64,000 nucleotides of DNA from Perkinsus olseni (taxonomy: Eukaryota > Perkinsozoa > Perkinsida > Perkinsidae): contig JABANP010000018.1 of the NCBI GenBank assembly GCA_013115135.1, positions 62,001 through 126,000 of the forward strand. Reading direction: 5' to 3'. The first letter of the stretch is position 1. Each line of letters begins with the position of its first letter. The notes under the pieces were generated by a model. The model saw only the letters and a program-made list of their open reading frames with translations. It made no database searches and had not been told where the DNA came from. Below, piece by piece: positions 1 through 12,210 of the stretch. A program made the position numbers and the translations under genes.

Positions 1-2129
1 TATCATCCTCCTCAGTTAGTGTATTGTCCGGTCGGGGTTTGGACTTTGCAGCAGTCCTCGACGAAGACCGTGTTGTCATGAATTAGTTCAGTTGACAACG
101 ACAAGAGAAGGGGAAGAAGAAGCGCGATAAACTAAAACGAGAAGCGACCCGAGCGAACTAGCTCCGCAGACAGAGGGGGGGTGAAAATCCCAAAGGAGGA
201 CGGAGCGCCACCAAGGCTGGCCCCGACAGACATTTCGTCTCAACAACGAAGTGCGATCGTGTGAGGAACTGAACCAACCGACTGGGGCTACCACCACTAT
301 CCTAGTGGGAGGTAAGACGTGAGAATCTCCGAGGCTCATTGACGACTACTGGCCGCCTCCACCCAGCATTCATGCACTCCAACGCAGATACGGAGATGAA
401 GCAAGGAGGAGAACAGTGTGAGGCGCCCACTAAGAGAGACTAGCGATGCAGGCTGGCAATGGTACAGGGCATAGTACACACCAACCTCGCATCGAAAAAT
501 CTTCCGTGTGCGCAATATGATACTCAGATACGCCGACGTGTACAGAAACCCTCGCTCTGCGAAGTTGGATGGCCAGAGTATTATCATCATCCTCCACCAC
601 CACCACCTGTCAGTGCCATCATAGTCTCCAAGTTCCTCTGGATGGCCAACACCTGCATCAACACGACCCATGCATCCGCCAAGCCCGGCAAGGCGTCACG
701 TAGAATCATCAGCGTTGCCCACCACGCCCAAACCCTCCGAGCCCACACCCGGCGTCTCACCGTTATGACAGCCGCCAGGGCGAGCAAGACCATCTTGAGG
801 AGCTGTCGGGCTCTCCGTCTATGCCGACCGCCTCGGCCCTCAACACCATCCTCTACCGCACTGTCCGGTCTACATCGCCGCGCTGGTGGACCCTTCCCTC
901 GATACCGGAGGAAACCGAATGCCCCCGGAGATGATGATGAGCGACACCGGGCGTCCGAATGCCGACCACCCTGAAGAAGAGAACAACCGTCTCCACCTCA
1001 CCTAGCCTTCCTGACAGATGCTATCATGAAAAGTGGAGACTCATCGATATCATTCTGCTCAGAGCTGTGCGCAGAAGAACAGCGGCTCATGCACTCCCTC
1101 CCGCCCAGGAGAACCCCAATCCTCGGGAACAACATCGGGTGTTCGATAGCCTCCCTCCACGGAGTTCAAAGAGCGCTCCCGAGATCGTCTCCCACACACT
1201 AAATCGAGCCCTGGGAGCTCTCTTGAAAGGCAGCCCATTGAGCAGCCGCACAGCATGGTCAGACCTAGATCCCTACCTTCATTCCGTGTATCGGTCTGCA
1301 CGCCCCACCACCGCCACAACTCATGTCGTCGCAGGTCGAACAGCTACGTCGCCGTGTCTCCACTACCTACAGAGAATAGCACCACCATCATCAACTACGC
1401 TATTCAAAAAGGAACCGTTCGGCCAAGCCTTTGGCACAGGAATCATACAAAGCAAACAGCAATGGCCGTTGTGTATTTACATCAGCAGCCCTCCGCACTC
1501 TAACCCACAGCTCTTCGATCTCGGCTTCCGTGGGAGCCTCTTGTTGGCTAGGTGATGCACCATCGCCGTCCATCGACCCTATTCATCGAACTCATACATC
1601 GACATGCATAGCCATCCCACTGTACTACTTAGAATCTCCTTCGCCTCGGGGACCAGCCCTGCTATGTCCCGCTCGATCTCCCCCTTGGACTTCCCTGACG
1701 CGTCCACCTGAAGGCAACCCAGCTACATCAAGCCCCTTGATACAGCGGCCCAACCCTACCGGCATCGGCAGGACGAGCTGGCATGAATCAGTCAACACGC
1801 GGGATAACAGATGAATATAGCGGAGATGACGCTCACCGTATACCGACGAGTCATAGCTCTAGTAGCATCGGCATGACGAGCGGGAATGAATTATCCAACA
1901 TGAGCTATCAAGTAACGATGACGATACCGACGAGCCGGCCAGAGCCCCGGAGACATCCGCGAGATCATCAATGAACGAAAATTGGCAACATCCGCCCAAC
2001 AAACACTCGACTCCGTCCAATAGAGTGCAGGAATGCCCAACCTCTTTTCGCAAGAACCGCGGCGGCAAGTACGAAACTTGAGACCAAAGAGACGCGTCCA
2101 ACAACCGTCAACCAGGCCAAATCCTCATC
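1..2129. other. No confident gene
   Basis: Several open frames of 60-200 codons run through this stretch on both strands, but none gives a recognisable motif. The plausible-looking segments (an acidic stretch near 1,900-2,070 on plus; a hydrophobic tryptophan-rich stretch near 590-790 on minus) stop and change frame without clear splice pairs. A CCACCACCACCACCT-type simple run lies near 593-609. This may be a decayed gene, untranslated sequence, or exons of a gene running off the left edge. I could not choose between these. Confidence 0.4.
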
Positions 2130-3246
2130 TCACGATGCCACCAGACCCACCTGGGAATCCCCATCGTGCGTGCCAGATTTGAGCATACTCTGTTCGAACG
2201 CCGACAGCTGGCGCATGAACCCCGAGTTGGGGGAGCTCTCCGGCCTGACCCTTCGAATCTGATGACCGAATATGTCCTCCAAGCCTGTCCATTGTACTAT
2301 TACGTGCGTGAATGCCAGTCGCAATGGCATGTGACGGGCATAGACCAGATACGCGAGGACTACTGCGACCGATCGTGACCTGAATCCAGCCACCCTGAGC
2401 CGCCCTTAAGATTCCGCTGATGGTGCGGGTGTCCAGCACTCAACAGTATGGACCTCAACAGCTACTCGGATGACCTTATCCTCATCACAGCGCACGCCTT
2501 CACAGCAATAGCAGGACATGATGTGCGCCCTTACTCCCCGCAGGCTCCCTTTCTTATGACCCGGGTATAAATACTCACGAAGGACCTCTCCCAAATTGCT
2601 ACCTCCCCGCAAAGCAATGTACGAAAACTGAATGGCTTGGACTCTGGTTCAAGGATGATGCAATCCACGATAGACACTCAGGCAGTATCTGAACAACACC
2701 ACAGCCTTCGAATGACCATCACACAGCCTGTGTGACAGAGCAGGCGTATTCAATAACCATTGAGCTCATCCTAGCACTTCCACCTTGTGGAACATTCTCA
2801 GAACGTGTCTAGCGTCCAACGAATAACAACGGAAACTCTAGTGATGACGAATCCAAACACTGGTGTACCACTAGAGAAGCTCCCAAAACGACTACATCCC
2901 TTTCCTCACATCGAGGAGGCTCTCTGATTCTGAATCCAAAATCTGCACCGAAAAATACGTGAACTTGTCTTCATGCATCGGTCTGAACGACGGGAAAATA
3001 AACGAACAAAAATCGCTTCGCTCCGCCCTCACTTTATTCCAGTTGCAACACACAGTATATGAGTGATTCCGTTCTTCTGTAACTCTTCAACGTTCAACGC
3101 TCCGCCTATCGACCCGATAAAGAGTCGATCCGCTACTTTGTGGACGTCTGCGGAAATTGTGGTATGGACAATTATCTGCACGCATGCACATTAGCTCTAC
3201 CGTTATCAGCCTTGACCGTCTGCAGCACCATCAGCCCTCGGAGCAT
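2130..3246 (-). CDS. Dual-specificity protein phosphatase (DSP)
   Basis: A small protein-tyrosine/serine phosphatase of the cysteine-dependent DSP family, assembled from six exons: about 3201-3246, 3033-3147, 2910-2982, 2603-2698, 2304-2379 and 2130-2258. Joined, they give about 190 residues. The N-terminal half has the DSP-typical phrases RLFIGSIGGALN and NGITHILCVA. The catalytic loop HCFAGRSR fits HC-x5-R (nucleophile Cys, phosphate-binding Arg) and is created exactly across a splice junction (2603/2379). It is followed by the usual helix SVAVVLAYLVY and the RP-x5-PN-x-GF-x-QL tail motif. The ATG at 3246 is the first in frame; an open frame upstream (FERFVDGL region, 3290-3440) joins only if a 10-nt gap is ignored, so the N-terminus is uncertain. 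The last intron (2259-2303, 45 nt) is a multiple of three with no stop. The substrate cannot be predicted. Confidence 0.85.
2983..3032 (-). repeat. Short intron carrying the GCTTCGCTCCGC motif
   Basis: This 50-nt intron of the phosphatase gene holds CGCTTCGCTCCGC (plus strand, 3014-3026). The same 11-13-nt word recurs at 4659-4671, 5301-5313, 6618-6628 (one variant base), 11669-11681 and 16378-16388, in introns or unassigned DNA. It also occurs at 4028-4040 inside the coatomer beta coding tail, where it encodes part of a Lys/Ser/Arg/Glu-rich stretch. The minus-strand genes carry it in one orientation and the plus-strand LUC7 gene in the opposite one relative to transcription. Confidence 0.6.
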
Positions 3247-3990
3247 TGACTTCTTAGTTTTGGTATCAACGTCATGGAAGGGCACCTGCCATCACCAGGC
3301 CATCCACAAACCGCTCGAACATTTTGATCGGCGCGCCTCCTTTCTCCAATGTGGCCAGAGTCGGACGCACACGTATTCCGATAGGAAAGTGAATCTTTCT
3401 TTCGGTCGACCTATTCGCAGTGCTTCTCCTGCGACAACGTCCCGCCATTGAGAGAAGCTCCGCACGCGCAAGAATAGCAGAACTAGCACACTAAGACCCG
3501 AACGTTACCAAGATGAGAAAGAAACTCAAACTAAGATACCCCCATGCCCACCTGACTCGGATGCATCCCATTCAAGTAAGAATTCGTAGGACTGCCGCAT
3601 CCACTCGATTGTGCTATCTGAACAGCAGCGACACATGCTCAAACCTCACGGTGCCATCTTGCAAACTTGCACTTCCTCAACGCCCCCCTCCGTACTACCT
3701 CGCCCTCCCTTCTACTGTACTCCTTCTCAAGAGCCTCATAGCTCGCCGGCCCTATTGCCGTCTGCGGGCTGATCGCCACTGACATACTTCCCTGCACAAT
3801 ACCGGGAATCTCTTCTTCAAAAAATAACTACGAGAAAAGCATCGCTCCGCCGACACTTAGCTCCTTTCGAAGAGGCCCTTTCTAGGTGCACAACTCGAGA
3901 CGAGAAACCGTTCCATTTTTGAAACTGTCACCTAAAAGTGCCTTCTGGCCATCACCCACAAAAACACGCCTAAAAATTGTTCTCCCTCAT
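3247..3990. other. Intergenic, contains upstream motif CTTGCAYTTCCTCAACGC
   Basis: Gap between the phosphatase start and the coatomer beta stop. No convincing conserved gene is seen, although the minus frame at 3,290-3,440 reads like coding and could be an upstream exon of the phosphatase. At 3666-3683 lies CTTGCACTTCCTCAACGC, which recurs with one change at 10628-10645 and 43766-43783. Confidence 0.4.
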
Positions 3991-6900
3991 CTACAGCAAT
4001 TGCGGTGCTTCCGCGACGGGCTTCTTTGCTTCGCTCCGCTTAGCCGATGACTTTTTCTGGCTCTGCTTCTGCTGCTGCTTCCTCTGTATCAGTGTGATGC
4101 GATCCCCCAGACTGAGTGCAATGCCCTGCGTTCTGGACCGTATCCTGACACTGCCGCTCAGGGAGCCGTCAGGATTCTTCTCTAGTGAGACGTTTGCTAG
4201 GGCGTCTTCACCGAAGATCGATCGGGCGTATCTGAGGATACTCGATCGAGCATCAAGGAGCAATTATCCACATTCGATTCCCTAGCGCTCATCCGGAGGT
4301 ATCTTAGGTTGACCTCGGGCGTAACATGGCGTCAAAGATTCCTTCATCACTTGCGAACTCCAGTCTTATTACAGGTTAACGGCCACGAACTTGGACTGTG
4401 GGCCGAGGAGCTTCGACAGGCTACTGGACTCATTCAGCTCCCTAGCAACTTCTGCCTTGACCAACGCCTGAGGAGGCACAACATTCGGATGTCGTGATGC
4501 GGCAGATCCAGACGCTGTCATATAGAAGTTCATTCTTCAATGTAACAGACGGAGAGTCGCCTAATAGTGTATCCTCTTCTCTTCACCTTCTTCGCAGTGT
4601 GAGTGTCCTCTCCTGACTTCACACCAGCACGAACCTAAAAATCAACGATACGTGGATCACTTCGCTCCGCTCAAACTGCCGCCATACCTCCCTCCTGCCA
4701 ACGATGCTCATATTTGTGTTCTCCATGAGGTTGGCCAAAAACTTCCGAGGCTCCACACTGGTGTTGGTGATATTGATCTTGTTCTCCCACTCAAATTCGG
4801 ACCTGTCGCCCGGAAAATTTCAAACATGCAGACGGAGCGAAGCAAAGATATGCCTTACCACATGGTTCTGAAGTTCAGCTCATTCACCCAGGCTCTCTCA
4901 ATGTAGTCCAAAATATCAACATGGAAGCTCGTTCAAAACCAAAGATTCCTAAAACGTATCTTTTCACCCGTAAAAAACTGCCTCAACCTCCCTCACCTTA
5001 TCGTCAGCTGACTTCATATCATAAGCGACATAACCGTAGATAACGCCGGTCTCAGTCGACGACACCTTGATCGTCGCATAAACAACAGCATGAGCACCCG
5101 GTGCCAGTGTAACACACTGAGGCCTCTCAACGATCTTCAAGTCACCTACAATCGATCGCCTGGGCGTGCGCTACTGCCATCCACTATTGAGCTCTCACCT
5201 TGAGTACTCAGCTCAACCTGAATGTTCTGCAGAGTCGTGTTCGTACGGTTGAAGACATTCAATTCCAACACCTGCAATCAACGACAAAAAAACAAGTATC
5301 GCTTCGCTCCGCTGAGAATGATCGCACGATGAACTTACCAAGTCGAAGCTGTGCACACGAAGGAAGCCTTCAACGTAAACAGGATCCGCCAGACCGGTCA
5401 TGGGCAATACCCTGAACAACCAATGACGTCCACAAAGAAGAGCTTCCTCTTCGAGTCCGCAGTGGTAACGGAAATGATTTTTCCTCTGCTGTGAACCCCC
5501 GCGCTGGAGACGACAGAAGCCCTCAGAACACGAGGAGACGCTGATGACAAGAACGAAAAGAGTGCAAATTTTGAACTGAGACCGACGGGAGTGTGTTGAA
5601 GAAATGAAAACTCATGATTCTATCAAAACTTACGTGCCGAACAAGACTCCCCGTAAAGAAACCCTCACGCTCCAACGAGTGGCCCCGAGCGTCGAGTCAA
5701 AAAATATCTCCACCGTACGCAGGCGGCGCGATCGACCTCTCTAAAGCCCCTACTTGTCCAGTCGTTCAGCAAATAATGCGCCAGTCTCGAATTCACTGGT
5801 CGGAGAGCCATCAGTAGTCGAGGCGGTTATCATGGAGCTGTCGTCACTTTGGAAAAGGTCACAGCCGCTGTCGTCACCATCGTCATCCACAGTAGCACCT
5901 AGAGGTGTGAAACGCCGTTCCCAGGGATCGAACTCGAGACCACCGCTCTCGGACAGGGGTTCTCGTCCGCTCAACTACCTGGCTTCAACTGTCTGAAGAA
6001 GACGAGGTCGTCCGGTTGTTTGCTCGTGTCCCGCATGGTGCTCTCCTCGGCATTAGCTGGGTCTTCTCCCGCTTCCAACTCCAGGACCTAACAAGAACCG
6101 TGAAATATCGCCGGTGGGAGTCGAACCCGAGACCTTCTGCCTACCTGTTTCAGGGCGTTCCTTGCCTGGTTACCCGATCCCCACTCGCGCTGACAACTGC
6201 GCTCGATCTGAAGTGGATAGAGGTACGCCGATGAGTCATGAATCGACGCACGTGGGTATCGAACCCGGGACCTACACTCTTGTTCGGGGCGACGATTGCC
6301 CTAACGCACTGAGTTAATCGACTGACAGCATCAGTATCGGTGACTCTGCCATTCACCGCTCCACTTGCCGATGCCTCAACGTCGCTCGCACCTGAGCAAA
6401 ACCTCATGATACGCCTATCCTGAGAGTATCTTGGGCTGAATCGTGCAAGATACAAATAAGGTCGACTCGAATCCGGCACGGCACGTGGCACGAATGCTCA
6501 CCTTCCTGTTTTGAGACGTTCTCACAGAGCCTCACCAGATTGGCAAGAAGGAAGCATATCTGATTCTTCAGAACCACAGGGCAGCTGTGAACTAAATAGA
6601 AACGTAAAATGAAAATTGCTCCGCTCCGTCGTCGGAGTAGCTGACTTACGAACTCCTCCCTTGACGAGCAGTTTAGTGGCAGTGACTCCGACCATCGTGG
6701 CCAATAGCGAGTCCCCCTCGGATATCAGTTTACCTGAACAAACAGAGCTCCGACTTGACCTCTTTTGTATCCTGTACGCTCAACCCAAAGATATCCCCCT
6801 AACTACGCATCGGGGTCTTCGACTCCTTATCATTCCTGTCCTCCTCTGCCGCACTGCCGCCATCATACCTAATCCAAATCAACTACCTTCAGCACTATCG

Positions 6901-9900
6901 GTCTGCTAACCAATCATACACTGTCTCGTTGGCGTATGTGCCGTCCGCCAATACCACCGTTCGGGTGGTGACCTTGGTGCCTGAAAATGGAAAGACGGTA
7001 ATCCATATCCACTTGGAGATGCGCCCATGATGTAGGACCAGTCCAAAGATCGGATAAACAAGATACTGAACCGTACAACATAGCCGGAGACTCGTGAATG
7101 AATGGTCTATCACGTTGAGAGTGATAGTCTCACTCAAGAGGCGAGTGCTATATGCGAAAGATGGAACGAGGTTACCATGGTACGCGATAGGTACGAAAGA
7201 TACTCTATCACGTCACGGGGTCGGCGCGGACTAAGAGACATCCTCACCAGTTTCGGCAGGCTGCTTCGTCTTCTCTTCCTTCTCTCCCTCCGTAGACTTC
7301 GGTTTGATCGGGAATGGCGACAAACAGTCGATGATCTCCTCCAGGACGCTCTGTGAGAGCTCCTTGCCGCAGTCTGATATCACCATCACCATCGTAACAC
7401 AATAAAATCTGCACGCATGCACAGCCCCGACATACCTGGTGAGAACTCTCCCAGCAACCAGAGGCACCCTCTGATCACGCGCGACTGGCGTATCTCATTC
7501 AAGCTCTCCGCCTAAAAAAGGAATCCTTCTCAACTGCAACAACCATGCTCTTACCAGTCGAGTTAAGATACTCTCACGAAGCTGTTCATGTCGGATGATA
7601 GTCTCTCTAACGAACATCACTATGTCCGCCGCCACCGCAGCCGAATCTGAGAATCATAAAACTCACAAACCCAACGCAGCAAAGGAAACAAGATCGGGTA
7701 GGCCAAAAGCCATGCCGCGAATTCCAAGTGAGTTGGCACGGCCCCATTCAATCGTGCAAACTTCATCCTGAACGCACGACGATCCTGCGCTCCTACTTCA
7801 ACAACATTCAAGGGAAAATCAAAGCAGCACTAGTCCGACGGGAGATGGAATGAGTGACAGTAGTACCGCGAATAGTTATACGACCACTACTACCAGATGC
7901 CTTAACATCAGTCTGCTCGGTAAGGATGTCCAACAAGACAGAGACCACTTGGCTGGCGTAGGTAGCATCACCAACACGTGTTGTGCTCAGGTGTAGGGCT
8001 CTTATGAGGAGACGGCGATACTGACAGGAGAACTGAGTGAGGCTCGGCTAGCACGACGCCTTCATCAAAAAAATTACGAAGTCACTCTGCGTACTTCGCG
8101 GCGATAAGCCCGCCATGAGGAACGCATTCCCCACAGCAGACGACCGGTGAAAGAATTTTTCGGAAGAACACGGTCCCACAAAATAACCGGAAACAACCAA
8201 TCAGCCGTACCTCGGTATTGCCCTCCGAAGTGCTGGTATCTTGTGTCTTGATAAGTTCCTTCTTCAACATACCAACAACGTCGGCAATGTTACGGCTGTT
8301 CACCTGCGTACACTACTAGCTAACCTCCACACCACCGACAGCAAAATTGAGCCGACCCAAAAACGATACATGATGCTCAGTCAATGACAATAAGGACAGC
8401 GGCTAGCCCCATTCATACCACACACACCGATCTGAGTCCGGCTACCCCATCCAAAAAAAACCGGAAAATCACAAAAAAATTTCTCGCTTTCTCAGTTCAG
8501 CTCACGAGAAAAGCTCAGCAGATCTCTTCACAACCACCGAACGGCTCCACAAACCTCAGTCACAAAATACAATTCAATTCCGCCAGCTGTCCAACGATGG
8601 GAGACTTGCTGATGACCAGTTCAGCAAAGGCTACTACCAGCGGTGTGCAGATATCCAGTATCTTCCTCCTGACCTCCACAGCAGGGCATGAGAGTCCCCT
8701 TAGCAAATCCATGACCAGCGGCTCCATCGCCTAGGATGAAGAACGTGGACACGCAGGTCGGGAGGGTCGATACTTGCCTACTACCTGTTTATAACGCTTC
8801 CTTAGGAGGTCTATTCTGTCCAGTACGATAAGCTTGACATTATTATCAGCTTGGGTTACGACCAGGTTAACATATGCCTCGGCAGCTGACAGCAGATACA
8901 CGCATGAAGGCGAGCAATCGAGGACAGAATAGCGGACAAGTGTACGAAGAAGGCTATGTTACATTCCTCAACTGGGGTCAAACCTCAGGTAGGTGTATCG
9001 TTCGGAAAGTCCGCCCGAAACTTTTTACTCACAGATTTATAGACAGGCGCCAATAATGTTCAAAACAATAAGGTCGTATATGAGATTCATCTATTCGTCA
9101 AAGAGTACACTAGCCCTGTCCAGTCTGTCGTCTTACCGGCGCCAATGGCGACATGAGACTTGGATAGAATAACCAGGGTGTTGGCGGTCTCGTACTGAAC
9201 AGCTGGGCTGGGGGACTCCCTCAAAGTGTATACAACCTGAACATCCCGCATAGTTTAGAACCTTCGACCTCACGATATACAACCCAGCGCATTAACCCAC
9301 TAAGCTGCCACACCGTAGAATATCCTACCTTCAAAAGCGCTCCCTTCACTTCCGGACGGTGCTTGTTGACCCTCCGAATGAGCTCGAGAATCACCAGCTG
9401 GCAGATATCACCCAAGTTGGCCACTTGGTCCTGAGAACACGTATTAGGTCGGAGACTGCAATACAGTGACGCATCCCACCTGCATCGAGAATACATAACT
9501 CATCGCCTTCTCCTCATTGTGGGGCGTCAACATCAGCATCAAAAACGCGTTACGCTTGGTCGACAGGTCGCCCTCGACCTAGACACACAACAAAGATACC
9601 ATTTCCCTACCGCAGCCAAGCAACTACCAATAATAAGTTCTCCACCTCTTGCGACGCAGTGGGCATCATCTCCTCTCCGAAGGTGCTCACAATGGCGTAA
9701 CTGCCCGGGCAAAAGTCTCTCCCGTAAAGAAGCGTAAAACCCCTCCGTTGTATACTACACGCACATCACAGCGTTCCTGCGGACGTAGCTGTGCCGATGC
9801 GTCAAATTACGAAGTATAGCCTCGGTAAGAGGCTCGAGGATACGGTAATACTTCAGCTTGCACAGCAACCGTAGTGTACCTACAGCAACGATGAGGATGG

Positions 9901-10505
9901 TGTCACGCGCCACGAAATTGCCCAGCCTACTTCCCCTGACGTATTCGTTGGGGTGCATTAGATCGTTCCGCAGGGCATTGACGACGAGTATCATCTCCTC
10001 CTTAAGACTGCCATCATCGTTGGTCTTCTCGCAAAGCTCCCAATAGCTGACGTGATGCCATCAGAATACTCGACAGTGCCCAATGAGAAATTTACTACAT
10101 CATCAATAGCTTCTTCACCCGATGGTCCTGCTTGGGCACGACGAACCTAAAGCGTGGAGATGATGAGAATACGTTCTGATTTAAAAATGGTAAAATCCAA
10201 TTACCGTATCATTGTCATGAGTAACCTTGGATATGACTCCCCATTGATCATTAATAATAGGAGCTCCTCCAGCACAGCAATCAGCTTATCAGAGTTACGC
10301 TGATTGGCCGCGCATGCCTGCCAAAACATCATCACTGCGCCACGAAATCCCTCATCTAACCACAGTACATTCTCTATGCGTTTTTGCAGCTCCTGCTGCG
10401 TCGGTGGTACCCCTTTGTCGTAGTAAATGAGTAGCGTGCATCCCTGGGGCCCTCCCGCCTGCTGCTGTTCGGTCGGACTGTTAGTGGCAGTTGGAGTGAC
10501 GGACA
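3991..10505 (-). CDS. COPB1: Coatomer subunit beta (COPI coat)
   Basis: Beta subunit of the COPI coat that drives retrograde Golgi-to-ER vesicle traffic. At least a dozen exons can be ordered by homology. N-terminal HEAT region: MLINGE-like segment near 10,210, [18 protein letters not shown] across 9930/9880, [11 protein letters not shown] at about 9,770, STKRNAF at about 9,550, [16 protein letters not shown] at about 9,420. Middle: a WLLGEF segment near 7,460 and a QPDDLVFF segment near 6,030. C-terminal appendage: [19 protein letters not shown] near 5,380, EFEWENKI near 4,790, and the end [18 protein letters not shown] followed by a Lys/Gln-rich tail at 3,991-4,220. The start ATG at 10505 precedes a Ser/Thr/Gln-rich leader. 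Introns are 51-119 nt. Two contain the TTTCGTGGCGC motif and four are tRNA-like. Exons between 7,600 and 9,200 and between 6,330 and 7,200 were only partly assigned. Confidence 0.93.
5899..5978 (-). repeat. tRNA-like intron (80 nt) in coatomer beta
   Basis: The intron begins GTAGTTGAGCGG, which resembles a tRNA A box (TRGYNNARNNG type) with the splice donor inside it. It contains GAGTTCGATCCC, a perfect match to the B-box consensus GTTCRANNC, 50 nt downstream. It ends CCTCTAG. Splicing restores the frame QLKPG into an acidic exon of the coatomer beta gene. Confidence 0.65.
6088..6184 (-). repeat. tRNA-like intron (97 nt) in coatomer beta
   Basis: Donor GTGGGGATC, acceptor TTGTTAG. Inside is CGGGTTCGACTCCC, with a perfect B box and flanking C/G bases able to form a T-stem, and an upstream GGTAACCAGG segment like an A box. 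The join gives [13 protein letters not shown], matching the conserved LSAKLEEE region of coatomer beta. Confidence 0.65.
6208..6322 (-). repeat. tRNA-like intron (115 nt) in coatomer beta
   Basis: The intron opens GTCGATTAACTCAGTGCG, very close to a tRNA 5' half (TTARCTCAGTGG). It has CCCGGGTTCGATACCC, a perfect B box with complementary flanks, 50 nt further on, and ends CACTTCAG. It lies 23 nt from the previous tRNA-like intron, so two such introns sit around one tiny exon (6185-6207). Confidence 0.65.
9237..9328 (-). repeat. tRNA-like intron (92 nt) in coatomer beta
   Basis: It contains TGGCAGCTTAGTGGGTTAATG (A-box-like) and, 40 nt later, GAAGGTTCTAAAC (B-box-like, one mismatch at the purine). 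Splicing joins VKGALLK to [18 protein letters not shown], which aligns with the coatomer beta HEAT region. Confidence 0.6.
9880..9930 (-). repeat. 51-nt intron with AATTTCGTGGCGCGTGA motif
   Basis: GT-AG intron of exactly 51 nt with no in-frame stop. It is confirmed by homology because the coatomer beta phrase [14 protein letters not shown] is restored when it is removed. It carries AATTTCGTGGCGCGTGAC. Confidence 0.8.
10318..10368 (-). repeat. 51-nt intron with ATTTCGTGGCGCAGTGA motif
   Basis: A second 51-nt, stop-free intron in the same gene. It shares the ATTTCGTGGCGC core with the intron at 9880-9930 but little else. Removal shortens a loop in the N-terminal exon and keeps the frame. Confidence 0.65.
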
Positions 10506-12210
10506 TAAGTGACCACCAAGAAGTATTTCCGAAAAATCTGAACTCGAGTTGAGAGTCCTTCCGACGTCCTTCCCGCAAGCGCGCTCCACTAACACGCAGA
10601 AGTGCGACCTTGCTAGTCTTGCACAATCTTGCATTTCCTCAACGCTGGACTCGTCACGCGCCACGAAATTGTTTTTGTCTCGGGATCGTGACATGCACTC
10701 TGTTGCAGTTGAGCTGGTCCCGCCATGGGTGGTGACATCTCCGTATTCAATAGAGACTACTACGATGACCGGAATGACGCGGTGGACACAGGAAGAGGGC
10801 ATCATGCTAGGCAAGGGTACTACTGTGGGGACGCATGCGAGGCAGTGAGGATGGTGATGGTAGTCTTCCTGTGCTGTATGGCTGGATTGCTGCGAGAGAT
10901 GGTATGGTACTGGAGTCGTAGACAAGGCAAAGGGGCATTTTTATTGGCGCAGAGTACTAGCATTAGCTGGAGGAACAGCGGAGTGGGCGAGAGGCCTTCG
11001 TTCGACGCAATCAGTTTAATACGATCGTTAGCATGCAGTAGAACGGACTGCAGACAGGCCAGTAGGTCCTATAGGGGCCGCGAAGCATATACTTAAGTAT
11101 TATAGAAAAAACCAACAGCTGCACTCCAGTCTATGTGTGAGTGTAGCCGTTATTTTAGGATTGGGGTCAGCTGTGATCTCACACTGTGAGATCCTCGGCG
11201 AAAATGTATGACGACTTCCACTACAACCCACGCATGGTTGTTACAACCAGGTTGTAACATATGCCACGCACCTTTCGCCAGTACTTTCATCATGACGCTG
11301 TTTCTTCTCCGTCAGGACCTCGGTGGATCATCGATCGCTTCCACCGGAACTGCGCGCGATAGGAAGGTGTCGGAAGTCCACCATTCTGCGACGATCAGCG
11401 GTAGCAGAGCGATGCTAGATTCTCACTAGCTATACCCCTCCCCTTCTTCAGGTTCTCATACTCAAGCATATGCGTGCCTGTCCACGACGGTGCATCGACC
11501 ACCCGAGGTGCGGTCAAAAGTGCCTCGTTCTGGACCAGGAACTGTAGTAGTCGGTGGAGCGTGGACCTTCCGTGCTTCCTGTGGTTTCGGTTCGCGTTTA
11601 GAAAGCTAGCGGGAAGCTCCTTCTTCTGCATCATCGCTGAGTACACGGATTCCGTGGCCTGTTTTTTTGCTTCGCTCCGCTAGAGATTCGTGTGCCTCAG
11701 GTACAACTCGGTGCCTGCGTTTTCCTTGCATGGATGCTGCGAGTGTCTTAACCCGCTGGTAGCCGCCCGGTCGGAACTCGACCATAAACGGGAGTTGTTG
11801 GCCGGGCCGCCGCTACCGGTGCCCCTCCACGAAATTCAAGGATACCTTCGGGAATGTGTCCGGTAATAAGGGAGCATGCGTCTCTCTTCACGTCCGGATG
11901 CGCGGTGGTGTTTCGCTGGAGATGGAGCCGTGATTGGGTTTTTTTAATAGAATAAGGTTCAGCAATGATACAGCATGTTTACGAGACGCGAGTCTGTGTG
12001 CAGCTTTCTTTAATGAAACTAGGATTCCTGTATTCATCGGCGTTCGGCTTACTCTTATGTGCGTAGCGATGGTGACGTGGCGGTGATGATCGGCGTCAGA
12101 ACAGCTGTATGATTTCGGTTCTTCGGCAGTGCGCGGGAAGGGTGACTTGGGTTGGTGTCTCTGCGGTAGTGGAGGGCAGAAGAAGGGTATGTACTCGTTG
12201 GGTTTATTAG
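10506..12210. other. Weakly annotated stretch upstream of coatomer beta and cyclin
   Basis: No gene is recognised. It contains CTTGCATTTCCTCAACGC (10628-10645) and, right beside it, the intron-type word CACGCGCCACGAAATT (10655-10670). It also holds perfect hairpins at 11175-11193 and 11240-11258 and the GCTTCGCTCCGCT motif at 11669-11681. Upstream exons of the cyclin gene could lie here. Confidence 0.35.
11395..11660 (-). CDS. Possible exon of an unrecognised minus-strand gene
   Basis: The minus frame reads as an ordinary soluble protein: a basic NANRNHRKHGRSTLHRLL helix, then VVDAPSWTGTHMLEYENL. There is no simple-repeat bias. No family is recognised and no flanking exon could be joined with certainty. 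A minus frame at 11,888-12,292 also looks open, but it overlaps the cyclin exon and is probably its shadow. Confidence 0.3.

Noticed and set aside
459..1555. Long plus-strand open frames (171 and 198 codons)
   Set aside because: Composition is Pro/Ser/Thr/Arg-rich without motifs, the frames overlap each other, and no splice pairs or homology support them.
3290..3300. A 10-nt GT...AG gap (GTGATGGCAG) that would join an upstream frame to the phosphatase
   Set aside because: Ten nucleotides is too short for any known spliceosomal intron, and a good in-frame ATG exists downstream, so an upstream ORF or separate exon is simpler.
7400..7425. GCACGCATGCAC words (also near 3177, 13231, 59953) as ApiAP2-type sites
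   Set aside because: They are short, palindromic and mostly inside introns; they could equally be fragments of the intron-associated repeat families. There is no positional evidence for a promoter role.
10374..10925. 183-codon minus frame upstream of coatomer beta
   Set aside because: It overlaps the well-supported coatomer start exon in another frame and looks like untranslated leader; it carries intron-type motifs.
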